This document shows, piece by piece, positions 8,306-16,656 of a stretch of DNA of 64,000 bases. The translations under genes and the position numbers were made by a program. Under the pieces are notes generated by a model that made no database searches, was not told where the DNA came from, and saw only the letters and a list, made by a program, of their open reading frames with translations. The stretch's first letter is position 1. Every line of letters begins with the position of its first letter. Source of the DNA: JAWLHU01 sp049325315 (GTDB lineage: Bacteria > Bacillota > Sulfobacillia > Symbiobacteriales > Symbiobacteriaceae); the NCBI GenBank assembly GCA_049325315.1, contig JBMONB010000048.1, positions 48,088 through 112,087 on the forward strand, written 5' to 3'.

Positions 8306-9667
8306 TTACGGATAGTAGCTCAAGGGATTCACTGACTTCCCATCTACCAGCACCTCAAAGTGGAGGTGTGGACCTGTGGAATAGCCCGTACTGCCCACGT
8401 AACCGATGACATCGCCCTTGCTGACGGTATCGCCGAGGTTGACGTTAAACGCCGAGAGGTGCGCGTAGAGCGTAACCATCTGTCCGCCGCCATGATCGAT
8501 CTTAATCATGTAGCCGTAGTTACCGGACCACCCACGGAAGACCACCATACCGCTGTCGGCGGCAAGGATGGGGGTGCCAGTTGGGGCCCCGATATCGACG
8601 CCGTAATGGTAGCTGCCCCAGCGGGGGCCGTACGCCGAGGTCAGAATGCCAACCACGGGGAAAACCAGCTGCCCGCTGCCCATGGCAGGAACCTGCTTGG
8701 TGCCGACCTTGGCCACCTGGGTCTTGGGCTGAGCTGTCACCTTATTCTCCAGCACCTCGGTCTTCACGACCTTGCCATCTTCGCGGTATTCGCGAATGGT
8801 AAGCTCACGAGTGCCCCACTGACCCGGGGTGATCACCTGGTACTGCCACGGCCAGAGGTTGGGGTCCTTCTGGACCTCTTCCCGGAAGGGAATCCCCTCC
8901 TTGACGAGGCGCTTCGCCACCGACCGCGTATGTACGTGCGGCTCCTTATAGGAGATATTTAACGATTGTCCAATCTGCAGGAAGTCAAGGTCGACCCCCG
9001 GGTTCGCCTTGGCGAGTTGCTCTGTGGTCAAGCTGTAGTTCCGGGCGATGTCCCAGCCGGTATCGCCCGACTTCACCACGTAGGTGACCAACTTATCGGT
9101 GCCAAGGCGGAGAATGTTGATCGCCTCTTCAACCGTCCGGACGTTTTCTGGCTTGACCACCTTCTTGCGCCAGGTGATCGATTCCTGGAAGGAGAGTTGC
9201 TCCACCTGTGAGGCATCCTGCAAAACAGTGGCCTTATAGGTCTCCAAGATCTGGTCCCGCACTTGCTTGGCCGAGTTCTCGTCGGCAACGGCCACGATAT
9301 CGCGACCGTTTACAGTAATAGCCACAGCCTCCCGCAGGTCGGGAATCGTCTTGATCAGTGCCGTCTGAATCGCCTGCTCGGTCGCCAACCCCATGCGCTC
9401 GCCCGTTCCGAGCGGGCGGACGTTGATCTTGGTCGCCAGGTTTACATGGACTTGCATCTCCGGAGTGATCTGTGACTGTAAGGTCTGCAGAACTTCCTCC
9501 GCTACCTCGGGTTCACGCAAGGCCCCCAATACCTGTCCGTCGACCTCGACCGCAAAACGAGGGCGAATGTGCTGCCGCCATCCCAAATCGGCAGCAATGC
9601 CAATGGCGGTGACCAGGGAGATAACCAGCAAGACGAGGGGGCGACGGGGCACAGAAGTCACCTCCAC
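8306..9667 (-). CDS. LysM/G5 domain M23 peptidoglycan endopeptidase
   Basis: A 453-residue exported cell-wall hydrolase. Residues about 10-28 form a signal or membrane anchor. A LysM peptidoglycan-binding domain lies at about 200-250 (YVVKSGDTGWDIARNY), a G5 domain at about 255-335, and a C-terminal M23/LytM peptidase at about 345-453 with zinc ligands in HYGVDIG and HLHFE. M23 enzymes cut peptide cross-links. The architecture matches spore or cell-wall lysozyme-like proteins found in spore formers. It is transcribed divergently from another LysM/M23 gene, the two sharing a 167-bp intergenic region. Confidence 0.92.
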   Translation of the reverse strand: MEVTSVPRRPLVLLVISLVTAIGIAADLGWRQHIRPRFAVEVDGQVLGALREPEVAEEVLQTLQSQITPEMQVHVNLATKINVRPLGTGERMGLATEQAIQTALIKTIPDLREAVAITVNGRDIVAVADENSAKQVRDQILETYKATVLQDASQVEQLSFQESITWRKKVVKPENVRTVEEAINILRLGTDKLVTYVVKSGDTGWDIARNYSLTTEQLAKANPGVDLDFLQIGQSLNISYKEPHVHTRSVAKRLVKEGIPFREEVQKDPNLWPWQYQVITPGQWGTRELTIREYREDGKVVKTEVLENKVTAQPKTQVAKVGTKQVPAMGSGQLVFPVVGILTSAYGPRWGSYHYGVDIGAPTGTPILAADSGMVVFRGWSGNYGYMIKIDHGGGQMVTLYAHLSAFNVNLGDTVSKGDVIGYVGSTGYSTGPHLHFEVLVDGKSVNPLSYYP

Positions 9668-9834
9668 GTTCTACCTCCGAATAGCGTGTAATGTTTCGCT
9701 ACACGCAGAGTGATTCCTTCCAAATCCCTGGCGAAAACATAACACATTGCTTCCGGGGTTGTCTACTTTTTGACGGAAATGGGCATACTCCACCTAGCAT
9801 CTCTGTCCTTCGGGACCATGATTGAGGTGGAACT
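9668..9834. promoter_or_regulatory. Shared intergenic region of two divergent peptidase genes
   Basis: This 167-bp AT-richer region must hold both promoters. On the minus strand TAGACA is followed after 18 bp by TATGTT, a moderate match to a vegetative promoter for the G5/M23 gene. On the plus strand TTGACG (about 9767) has only a weak -10 (TAGCAT) at 19-bp spacing. Neither is proven. Confidence 0.35.
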
Positions 9835-10878
9835 TTGGGTACGAAATCGGATTGGCAGCCACACCGACGCTGGGCCGCAATCGGTCTGGTTGGGGGCCTA
9901 CTGGCGAGTGGTGTTCTGGGGTTTGTCCTTACGTGTGAAGCGACAATAAAGCCTGCTGGTGCCACAATTGAGCGCACGGAGCACATCGGGTATGTCCGAG
10001 AACCGCAGAATACCGCGGTTCATGCGCCGCTCTCTAACCTAGTCGTCAGCGACGAGGGCGCCTATCTGCAAGTCCCCCTCGAGGTAGATTACGCCGCCAC
10101 CACTGGACATGGCGGCCGGTTCATCACCCATACGGTCCAGCCTGGTGACTCGCTATGGGTGATTGCCCGGACCTACGAGACTGACATCGCTACCCTGCTC
10201 TCCCTCAACCCAGATCTCAGTTCCACGGTGATTCAGCCCGGGCAGGTGCTGGACGTCGCCCCTGACTTTCGGGGGCTACGCCACGTTGTGCAACGCGGTG
10301 AAACGCTCAGCGCAATCGCATCGGCCTACGACCTGCCAGTCAGCGACATTGAAGCGGAGAACCACCTGGCGCCTGGCGGCCAAATCCCGGTCGGACAGCC
10401 GTTGCTGCTTCCGGGGGCACGTGAGCGCAAGGATCGAGGCATCTTGGCCAGCCGCAACGCTAGTGCCCGAAGGGCTGCGCAACCGGCTACCGACAGGGCG
10501 GCCTTTTCCGCCGGGTGGACCTGGCCCATCACAGGTGGCTTGCACTCCTCGGAGTTCGGCCAGCGCTGGGGTGGTTTCCATTCAGGGCTGGATATTGCTG
10601 TACCCACCGGCACGCCCGCAGCGGCTGTGGCGGCCGGAACGGTCCAGTTTGCCGGGTGGGACGGGGGCTACGGTTTCTCCGTCATTCTCGACCATGGGGA
10701 CGGTCTAATGACCCGTTACGCTCATGCCTCTAAACTGCTGGTTGTGGAAGGGCAAGAGGTCGAGCAGGGGGAGAATGTGATCCTGGTGGGTGCAACGGGA
10801 AACTCTACGGGCCCACACCTTCACTTCGAAGTGTTGCTCGGTGGGACGCCGCAAAACCCACGGGTCTATCTCCCATAA
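9835..10878 (+). CDS. Double-LysM M23 peptidoglycan endopeptidase
   Basis: A 347-residue exported protein with a membrane segment at about residues 13-32, two LysM domains at about 100-145 (TVQPGDSLWVIARTY) and 148-193 (VVQRGETLSAIASAY), and a C-terminal M23 domain at about 230-347 with zinc motifs HSGLDIA and HLHFE. It should bind and cleave peptidoglycan outside the membrane. The start is TTG at 9835 with GAGGTGG four bases upstream. It runs against the direction of nearly all its neighbours (head-on to the replication fork), and is closed by a strong terminator. Confidence 0.91.
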   Translation: MGTKSDWQPHRRWAAIGLVGGLLASGVLGFVLTCEATIKPAGATIERTEHIGYVREPQNTAVHAPLSNLVVSDEGAYLQVPLEVDYAATTGHGGRFITHTVQPGDSLWVIARTYETDIATLLSLNPDLSSTVIQPGQVLDVAPDFRGLRHVVQRGETLSAIASAYDLPVSDIEAENHLAPGGQIPVGQPLLLPGARERKDRGILASRNASARRAAQPATDRAAFSAGWTWPITGGLHSSEFGQRWGGFHSGLDIAVPTGTPAAAVAAGTVQFAGWDGGYGFSVILDHGDGLMTRYAHASKLLVVEGQEVEQGENVILVGATGNSTGPHLHFEVLLGGTPQNPRVYLP

Positions 10879-10890
10879 TCGTTCGTTCGA

Positions 10891-10920
10891 GGGCCGGTCC
10901 AGTGATGGACCGGCCCTTCT
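10891..10920 (+). terminator. Terminator between convergent peptidase gene and glpK
   Basis: GGGCCGGTCC and its exact complement GGACCGGCCC enclose a six-base loop, followed by TTCT. Placed between converging genes, it may serve both strands. Confidence 0.72.
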
Positions 10921-10945
10921 GCATGCCAACCAGGGTGAATGGCAG

Positions 10946-12442
10946 TTACTGCACCCAGTTTTGGGAACGGGAAACCGCCTCGCGCCAACCTTTGTACAGC
11001 CGCTCACGGGCAGCCGGCTCCATGCTGGGCGTGAAGCTGCGGGCCGCTTGCCAGCGCGCCTGCAGTTGCCCCTTGTCAGACCAGACCCCTGCGGCAAGGC
11101 CCGCCAAGTAGGCAGCGCCCATGGCGGTGGTCTCCACATTGGTCGGACGCTGCACTTCCTTGCCCAGAATGTCCGCCTGGAACTGCAGGAGGAAGTTGTT
11201 GGTCGCTGCGCCGCCATCGACACGCAGTGTCTGCAGGTCAAGCCCCGAGTCCTCCACCATGGCACCAAGGACGTCGCGCGTCTGGTAGGCAATCGCCTCC
11301 AGCGCAGCACGGGCCAGGTGGGCGCGCCCGGTACCCCGGGTGAGCCCTACCACTGTCCCCCGGGCGTAGGCGTCCCAGTAGGGAGCGCCCAGACCTACGA
11401 AGGCTGGAACCAGGTAGACGCCGTCGGTGCCGGCAATCGACGTAGCCAGGGCCTCGGTCTCGGACGCCGACTTGATAATGCCCAACTCATCGCGCAGCCA
11501 TTGGACCGTGGCTCCCGCCATGAAGACGCTGCCCTCCAGGGCATACTCCACCGTGTCCCCCATACCCCAGGCGATCGTTGTCAGCAGCCCGTTCTTGCTG
11601 GTCACGGGCCGAGTACCGGTATTCATCAGCAGAAAACATCCGGTCCCGTATGTGTTTTTTGCCATCCCGGACTCGAAGCAGGCCTGTCCGAAGAGGGCCG
11701 CCTGCTGATCACCCGCCACGCCTGCGAGGGGGATCGGGCCGCCAAAGAGCGCAGAATCCGTCTGCCCAAATATCCCGCTGGAGGGGAGCACCTCGGGAAG
11801 CATCGCCTTTGGAATGGCCAGCTCCCGGAGGATCTCGTCATCCCACTTCAGTTCGTAGATGTTATAGAGCAGGGTTCGGGAAGCGTTTGAGTAGTCAGTG
11901 GCGTGGACCTTTCCGCCAGAGAGCTTCCACATCAGCCAGGTGTCGATCGTGCCGAAGAGGACCTCTCCCCGCTCGGCCCTTTCGCGGACGCCGGCGATGT
12001 GGTCGAGAATCCATTTGACCTTGGTGCCTGAGAAGTAGGCGTCCACCACAAGGCCTGTTTTGGCCCGAATGGGCTCCTCCCAGCCACTTTGCTTCAGGGT
12101 ACGGCAGAGATCAGCCGTCCGCCGGCACTGCCAGACGATGGCCGGCGCCACAGGCTTTCCGGTCGTACGGTCCCACACCACAGTGGTCTCACGCTGATTG
12201 GTGATGCCAATAGCCGAAACCGCCTGCCAGTCAACACCGGCCCTCGCCAGGGCAACACGGGCCACCTCCAGCTGAGTCGCCCAGATCTCTTCCGGGTCGT
12301 GTTCGACCCAGCCCGGTTGCGGATAGTGCTGGGTAAACTCCTGCTGGGCCACGGACACAATGCCGCCATGGTCATTGAAGAGAATGGCACGTGAACTGGT
12401 GGTACCCTGGTCCAGTGCAATCACATAACGCTGATTAGTCAC
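10946..12442 (-). CDS. glpK: Glycerol kinase GlpK
   Basis: A 498-residue FGGY-family sugar kinase that phosphorylates glycerol to sn-glycerol 3-phosphate with ATP in the cytoplasm. The N-terminal ATPase-fold signature ALDQGTTSSRAILF and the internal motifs ATDYSNASRTLL and GVAGDQQAALFG are intact, and the length is normal. No glpF or glpD is adjacent; instead it lies 6 bp downstream of a lytic transglycosylase gene on the same strand, so the two are probably cotranscribed. Confidence 0.96.
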   Translation of the reverse strand: MTNQRYVIALDQGTTSSRAILFNDHGGIVSVAQQEFTQHYPQPGWVEHDPEEIWATQLEVARVALARAGVDWQAVSAIGITNQRETTVVWDRTTGKPVAPAIVWQCRRTADLCRTLKQSGWEEPIRAKTGLVVDAYFSGTKVKWILDHIAGVRERAERGEVLFGTIDTWLMWKLSGGKVHATDYSNASRTLLYNIYELKWDDEILRELAIPKAMLPEVLPSSGIFGQTDSALFGGPIPLAGVAGDQQAALFGQACFESGMAKNTYGTGCFLLMNTGTRPVTSKNGLLTTIAWGMGDTVEYALEGSVFMAGATVQWLRDELGIIKSASETEALATSIAGTDGVYLVPAFVGLGAPYWDAYARGTVVGLTRGTGRAHLARAALEAIAYQTRDVLGAMVEDSGLDLQTLRVDGGAATNNFLLQFQADILGKEVQRPTNVETTAMGAAYLAGLAAGVWSDKGQLQARWQAARSFTPSMEPAARERLYKGWREAVSRSQNWVQ

Positions 12443-12448
12443 AGCAAT

Positions 12449-13192
12449 TCACCTCGGCTCAAAAGGTTCGACATCTGATCCATTCGAACCCTGCCGCCGG
12501 TAGACTTGCATTACCCGCCCCACGTAGGGGTGCCGCCCTCCCAGTGGGACCGCTCTCGGCCCCCCGTTATAAGCAGCCAGTGCCCGGTCCCACGAACCGT
12601 GCTCCGATCGCAGCGCCTGCAGGTACCATGCGCCCATGGAGAGGTTGGTGAGCGGGTCGTAAAGGTCGTAATCCGTCAGGCCCATGCGGCCGGCAATCCA
12701 GGCGGCAGTGGTCGGCAGAATCTGCAGGAGGCCGCTGTCGCCGTCGCGCCCACGAGCCCGGGCAAACCACTGGCTCTCTACCGTACCAACGGCAGCCACA
12801 AGGCGAGGGTCTACCGCAAATCGGCTGGCCACGTCGAGAACCAGGAGGCGATAGCCTGGGGGAACCAGGTCAGACACCTGCTCGAGCCGCCTCCGGCGCA
12901 AGAGATATTCCCGGTGGACTAACCTCCGCTGCACATGAGTCGGTTCGTGTGCAAGCACTTCTGCCTCCCACCGTCGAACCCGGGAGGCACGCTGTATGGC
13001 ATCCTGCCTACGCCGGGAAATAAGCAGGTCAAACTCAGGAATCTGCGGTTCGATGACCGCCATGGGCTTGTCCACGGCAGGTCTGGGCGCCCCCTCGACA
13101 GATCTGGGCTCGCACCCCGGCGATGCGAACCAGACCGAGGATACCATGAGGGCGACCAGAATCCGCCGAAGCCGCTGTAACACGGACTTCAC
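12449..13192 (-). CDS. Lytic transglycosylase (SLT-type), exported
   Basis: A protein of 247 residues with an N-terminal signal or anchor (residues about 10-25) and a C-terminal goose-lysozyme/SLT fold at about 120-230. The catalytic Glu is in TVESQWF, followed by SGLLQILPTTA and the AYNGG motif. It should cleave glycan strands of peptidoglycan to anhydro-muropeptides. The GTG at 13192 places the basic-hydrophobic signal at the very N-terminus; the frame is open to a TTG at 13234. It precedes glpK by 6 bp. Confidence 0.86.
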   Translation of the reverse strand: MKSVLQRLRRILVALMVSSVWFASPGCEPRSVEGAPRPAVDKPMAVIEPQIPEFDLLISRRRQDAIQRASRVRRWEAEVLAHEPTHVQRRLVHREYLLRRRRLEQVSDLVPPGYRLLVLDVASRFAVDPRLVAAVGTVESQWFARARGRDGDSGLLQILPTTAAWIAGRMGLTDYDLYDPLTNLSMGAWYLQALRSEHGSWDRALAAYNGGPRAVPLGGRHPYVGRVMQVYRRQGSNGSDVEPFEPR

Positions 13193-13283
13193 GGTATGGG
13201 CACCCCTTTTCGGAGAGACTGGGAGCACTGTCAACCTACCATAAAACTGGCGCGAAAGTTGTTGAGTCTTGTCGTGTCGAACA

Positions 13284-13321
13284 AAAAGAAGAAGCCCAAG
13301 GCTTTACAACCTCGGACTTCT
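13284..13321 (-). terminator. Terminator after the tRNA pair
   Basis: On the minus strand AGAAGTCCGAGG pairs with CCTTGGGCTTCT (two G-U pairs) across an eight-base loop and is followed by TCTTTTT. It ends the tRNA-Gly/tRNA-Thr transcript. Confidence 0.8.
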
Positions 13322-13325
13322 TTGT

Positions 13326-13401
13326 TGGAGCCGATGAGGGGACTCGAACCCCTGACCTGCTGATTACGAATCAGCTGCTCTACCGGCTGAGCTACATCGG
13401 C
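13326..13401 (-). tRNA. tRNA-Thr (anticodon CGT)
   Basis: A 76-nt cloverleaf with acceptor GCCGATG/CATCGGC, discriminator T and encoded CCA. The anticodon loop TTCGTAA carries CGT, reading the Thr codon ACG. The TTCGAGTCC T-arm is canonical. It lies 35 bp downstream of tRNA-Gly. Confidence 0.95.
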
Positions 13402-13436
13402 ATGCAAAACGGAGACACAAAGGTCTCCGTCGCTTC

Positions 13437-13510
13437 TGGAGCGGGTGATGGGAATCGAACCCACGCTCTCAGCTTGGGAAGCTGATGTTCTACCATTGAA
13501 CTACACCCGC
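13437..13510 (-). tRNA. tRNA-Gly (anticodon CCC)
   Basis: A 74-nt cloverleaf with acceptor GCGGGTG/CACCCGC and encoded CCA. The anticodon loop TTCCCAA carries CCC, reading the Gly codon GGG. With the adjacent tRNA-Thr(CGT) it supplies G-ending codons, which suits a GC-rich genome. Confidence 0.95.
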
Positions 13511-13572
13511 AGGCTCTCAGTACACCTTATTATAGCCACGCCCCACGCGCAATGCAAGTCGAAGTGGGGTAG

Positions 13573-13602
13573 AAAAAATCGGAGCGGCACCCAGCCGCTC
13601 CG
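13573..13602 (-). terminator. Terminator after purA
   Basis: On the minus strand CGGAGCGGC and GCCGCTCCG enclose TGGGT and are followed by ATTTTTT. It starts 9 bp past the purA stop. Confidence 0.85.
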
Positions 13603-13610
13603 ACGCTGTA

Positions 13611-14909
13611 TTAGAAGATGTCACGGCGATAGATCGCCTGGGTCCGCTCACTGCCTACCCCCAGAATAGAGACGGGTACGCCCGTAGCCTCTTCAACTAG
13701 CTTCACGTAGCGCTGGGCACCCTCGGGCAGCTCCTCAATCCGCTTGACCGAGCTGAGGGTGTCATTCCATTCCCAGTTCGGCACTTCTTCGTAGACCGGC
13801 GCAACCTGGGCCAGCGCCTTGAGACCGACCGGGAACTCCCGGGTAACGGTGCCGTCTGGCAGGCGATAGCCAATACAGACCTTCAAAACAGGAATTTTCG
13901 TCTTGGCCAGGGTGTCCAGGTGGGGCACAGCCAGGTCCGTGATACCGCTGACCCGACACGCATAGCGGACCATGACCAGGTCCAGCCAGCCGATGCGGCG
14001 CGGTCGTCCCGTGGTGGTGCCGTACTCATGACCATGCTCCCGGATTACGTCTCCCTGCGAGTCGAGCAGTTCGGTCGGGAACGGCCCCTCACCGACGCGT
14101 GAGGTGTAGGCCTTGACCACGCCCACAACCTTGTTTACCCGAGTCGGGCCCACACCCGCCCCAATGATCGCCCCGGCCGCAATCGGATGCGAGGCGGTTA
14201 CGTACGGATACGTCCCGTAGTCAATATCCAGCAGGTGTCCCTGGGCGCCCTCAAAGAGGACATTCTTGCCCTCATCGATGGCGTCGTTCACCAACTCAAC
14301 CGTGTTCGCCACGAAGGGGCGGAGGCGCTCGGCGTACTCCAGGTACGGGCCCGCAATCTCCTCGACGGTGAAGCCCGGCATACCGTAGACTCGATCCAGC
14401 AGCTGGTTCTTCGCCTCAACCTGTGCCGCCAGCTTGGGGAGGAACTCTTCCTTGTCCAGCAGATCAACCAGGCGGAGCCCGACCCGGGCGAACTTATCCA
14501 TGTACGCCGGCCCGATGCCGCGCCGGGTGGTGCCAATCTTGTTGGCGCCCTTTCGGTCCTCCTCCGCCTCATCGAGACGGATATGGTACGGGAAGACCAC
14601 ATGGGCGCCCCCGCTGATGCGAAGGTTCGAGAGGTTGACGCCCTTGCCGGTCAGGTAGTCCATCTCCTGCAGGATCTTGGCCGGATCGAGCACCACTCCG
14701 TGTCCGATGACGCAGAGCGTCCCCGGGTAGAGAATGCCCGAGGGCACCTGATGCAGCTTGTACTGCTGTCCGTTGGCCCACACCGTGTGACCGGCATTGG
14801 CGCCACCGGTGGCGCGAACGACCACCTGCGCCTGCGCAGCCAGCAGATCAACAAACTTGCCTTTCCCTTCATCGCCCCATTGGGCACCCATCACAACCAC
14901 GACCGGCAA
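13611..14909 (-). CDS. purA: Adenylosuccinate synthetase PurA
   Basis: A 432-residue GTP-dependent enzyme joining IMP and aspartate to adenylosuccinate, the first step from IMP to AMP. The N-terminal P-loop GAQWGDEGKGK with catalytic Asp, AGHTV with catalytic His, and the GTTTGRPRRIGWLD segment are intact. The frame stays open far upstream, but the TTG at 14909 is chosen: it has GGGAGGTG six bases before it and gives the usual family length. A vegetative promoter and a possible attenuator hairpin lie directly upstream. Confidence 0.97.
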   Translation of the reverse strand: MPVVVVMGAQWGDEGKGKFVDLLAAQAQVVVRATGGANAGHTVWANGQQYKLHQVPSGILYPGTLCVIGHGVVLDPAKILQEMDYLTGKGVNLSNLRISGGAHVVFPYHIRLDEAEEDRKGANKIGTTRRGIGPAYMDKFARVGLRLVDLLDKEEFLPKLAAQVEAKNQLLDRVYGMPGFTVEEIAGPYLEYAERLRPFVANTVELVNDAIDEGKNVLFEGAQGHLLDIDYGTYPYVTASHPIAAGAIIGAGVGPTRVNKVVGVVKAYTSRVGEGPFPTELLDSQGDVIREHGHEYGTTTGRPRRIGWLDLVMVRYACRVSGITDLAVPHLDTLAKTKIPVLKVCIGYRLPDGTVTREFPVGLKALAQVAPVYEEVPNWEWNDTLSSVKRIEELPEGAQRYVKLVEEATGVPVSILGVGSERTQAIYRRDIF

Positions 14910-14926
14910 AAGGGGCACCTCCCGTA

Positions 14927-14958
14927 CAAAAGGGCCAGGGCGCAATGGCCTTGGCCCT
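14927..14958 (-). promoter_or_regulatory. Possible attenuator hairpin in the purA leader
   Basis: In the purA leader on the minus strand AGGGCCA pairs with TGGCCCT around a 14-base GC-rich loop and is followed by TTTTG, just before the ribosome-binding site. It resembles an intrinsic terminator inside the leader; whether it regulates is inference. Confidence 0.4.
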
Positions 14959-14985
14959 AAAGATGTTTCCTGCAAACCCCAACAC

Positions 14986-15014
14986 AGTGTATCACCCGGC
15001 CAAGGGGGTGTCAA
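14986..15014 (-). promoter_or_regulatory. purA promoter
   Basis: On the minus strand a perfect -35 TTGACA is followed after exactly 17 bp by TACACT as -10. Transcription would start about 70 bp upstream of the purA TTG. Confidence 0.7.
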
Positions 15015-15028
15015 CGCGCGGGCGAACG

Positions 15029-15148
15029 TTATCCACACCTGTGGATATAAATGTTCGTAACTCGCGACGTCCAAGATTCACGCGTCGTCGCGGGTTCGAC
15101 ATTGCGTCGCGCGTTCGCCATACCGTCGCGTTTATCCACACCGTCGCG
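15029..15148. repeat. Iteron-like CGTCGCG array with perfect DnaA boxes between dnaB and purA
   Basis: Four direct copies of CGTCGCG begin at 15086, 15105, 15124 and 15142, spaced 19, 19 and 18 bp. The first two repeats share a longer core (CGTCGCG, one base, GTTCG). An inverted copy CGCGACG lies at 15063-15069. DnaA-box consensus TTATCCACA occurs at 15029-15037 and 15132-15140, and TGTGGATAT (one mismatch) at 15040-15048 forms an inverted pair with the first box, two bases apart. The array ends 14 bp after the dnaB stop and starts 15 bp upstream of the purA -35. This is seen directly; its role is unknown. Confidence 0.8.
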
Positions 15149-15161
15149 TATGAATTGAGCG

Positions 15162-16505
15162 TTATGCTCCCCGCTTGTGCTCCTTGCCGTACATCTTCTG
15201 AATGTCCTTCATGAAGTAGAGTTCCACCGACCCGACCGGTCCATTACGGTGCTTAGCAATAATGATCTCCACCAGGTCCTTCTTCTCCGTGTTGTGATCA
15301 TAGTAGTCTTCGCGGTAGAGAAAAGCGACCATGTCGGCGTCCTGCTCAATGGCGCCCGACTCACGGAGGTCGGAGAGCATCGGGCGCTTGTCCTGCCGCT
15401 GCTCTACCGATCGGGAGAGCTGCGAGAGGGCGATGACCGGCACCTTCAGCTCACGGGCCAGCCCCTTCAGGGAACGGGAGATCTCCGAAATCTCCTGCTG
15501 GCGGTTGGCCTGCTGTCCTGGTCGCTGCGGAATCGACATCAACTGGAGGTAGTCGACAATGATCATATCCAACCCGTGTTCCTGCGAGATACGGCGCGCC
15601 TTGGCACGCAGCTCCGGCAGGGGGCAGTTCGGCGTGTCATCAATATAAATGTTCGATTCGGCCAGGGTCGAGAGGGCGGTACCGAGACGGTGCCAGTCCT
15701 GATCCTGCAACTGACCGGTGCGGAGTTTGTGACCGTCGACCGCCGCTTCAGCGGCCAACAGACGCATGGCCAACTGCTCAGCGCCCATTTCCAGGGAGAA
15801 GAAGCAGACCTTCGCCCCGCCCAAGACCGCCGCATTGCGGGCGATGTTCAGTGTGAAGGCGGTCTTACCGACCGACGGACGTGCTGCCACAATGATCATA
15901 TCGGAGGGCTGAAAGCCCGATGTCATCCGGTCCAAGTCAGCAAAGCCCGTGGGCACACCCGTGGTCTTTCCCTTAGAGCTGAAAAGGTATTCCAGGTGAC
16001 CATAGGCTGTAACCAGCGCCTCGCGAATGTGCACGTACCCCTTGGCGGCCCGGCGGTGGGTGACCGCAAAGATCGACTTTTCGGCGTCCTGAAGGGTTGC
16101 CTCTACGTCTTCGGTGGCGTAACAGTCATCGACAATGCGCCGGGCAGCTGTCTGGAGCCGGCGTAAGGTCGCCCGGGTCTCCACGATCTCGGCATACTGC
16201 TGCACATTGGCTGTGGTGGGTACCAGGTTAATCAGACTGGTCAGGTAGGTAAGGCCGCCTACTTCTTCGAGGTGGCCGGACTTGGTTAGCTCATCTTGCA
16301 CGGTAATGGGGTCAACAGGTTCACCCCGGTTGTAAAGGGAGAGCATGGCCGCGAACAGCTGCTGGTGCTTATCCGAATAGAAATCCTCGGGCACCAGTTT
16401 GTTGGAGACGGCGATCACGGCTTCGCGGTCGATCAGCATGGCGCCCAGAACCGACTGCTCCGCCTCGAGGTTGTGCGGTGGGACCCTTTCGCTGAAGGCG
16501 TTCAT
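15162..16505 (-). CDS. dnaB: Replicative DNA helicase DnaB (DnaC of Bacillus)
   Basis: A 447-residue hexameric replicative helicase. The N-terminal primase-binding domain starts with the conserved PPHNLEAEQSVLGAML; the RecA-like C-terminal domain has Walker A ARPSVGKTAF, Walker B MIIVDYLQLM and the QLSRSVEQR arginine-rich motif. The ATG at 16505 with TTGGAGG is the start; the frame stays open upstream through non-coding sequence. It sits in the Bacillus-like order rplI-(lon)-dnaB-purA. Confidence 0.97.
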   Translation of the reverse strand: MNAFSERVPPHNLEAEQSVLGAMLIDREAVIAVSNKLVPEDFYSDKHQQLFAAMLSLYNRGEPVDPITVQDELTKSGHLEEVGGLTYLTSLINLVPTTANVQQYAEIVETRATLRRLQTAARRIVDDCYATEDVEATLQDAEKSIFAVTHRRAAKGYVHIREALVTAYGHLEYLFSSKGKTTGVPTGFADLDRMTSGFQPSDMIIVAARPSVGKTAFTLNIARNAAVLGGAKVCFFSLEMGAEQLAMRLLAAEAAVDGHKLRTGQLQDQDWHRLGTALSTLAESNIYIDDTPNCPLPELRAKARRISQEHGLDMIIVDYLQLMSIPQRPGQQANRQQEISEISRSLKGLARELKVPVIALSQLSRSVEQRQDKRPMLSDLRESGAIEQDADMVAFLYREDYYDHNTEKKDLVEIIIAKHRNGPVGSVELYFMKDIQKMYGKEHKRGA

Positions 16506-16580
16506 GCTTCGTTGACCTCCAAACACAGGTTCTCCCCGGATGATTCTGCTTCGCGGGCAAGAATCCTGCATGACATAGAC

Positions 16581-16617
16581 GCGCGGGCCGGGTATCACTC
16601 CGGCCCGCGCTCTTTTT
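16581..16617 (+). terminator. Strong hairpin between lon and dnaB, T-tail on plus strand
   Basis: GCGCGGGCCGG and its exact complement enclose GTATCACT, followed on the plus strand by TCTTTTT. Both flanking genes are on the minus strand, so the T-tract faces the wrong way for ending lon; it would stop antisense transcripts or act as an RNA-processing hairpin upstream of dnaB. Confidence 0.55.
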
Positions 16618-16656
16618 GCGCCGCGTTCAATTCGACAACCGATACCGCCAACCCTG

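Noticed and set aside
13231..13669. Short open frames over the two tRNA genes
   Set aside because: Translations such as MGIEPTLSAWEADVLPLNY are well-known artefacts of reading tRNA genes as protein.
15021..15060. PurBox pair for PurR (CGAAC ... GTTCG)
   Set aside because: The cores are about 25 bp apart, not the 16-17 bp of the Bacillus PurR operator, so not called as PurBox.
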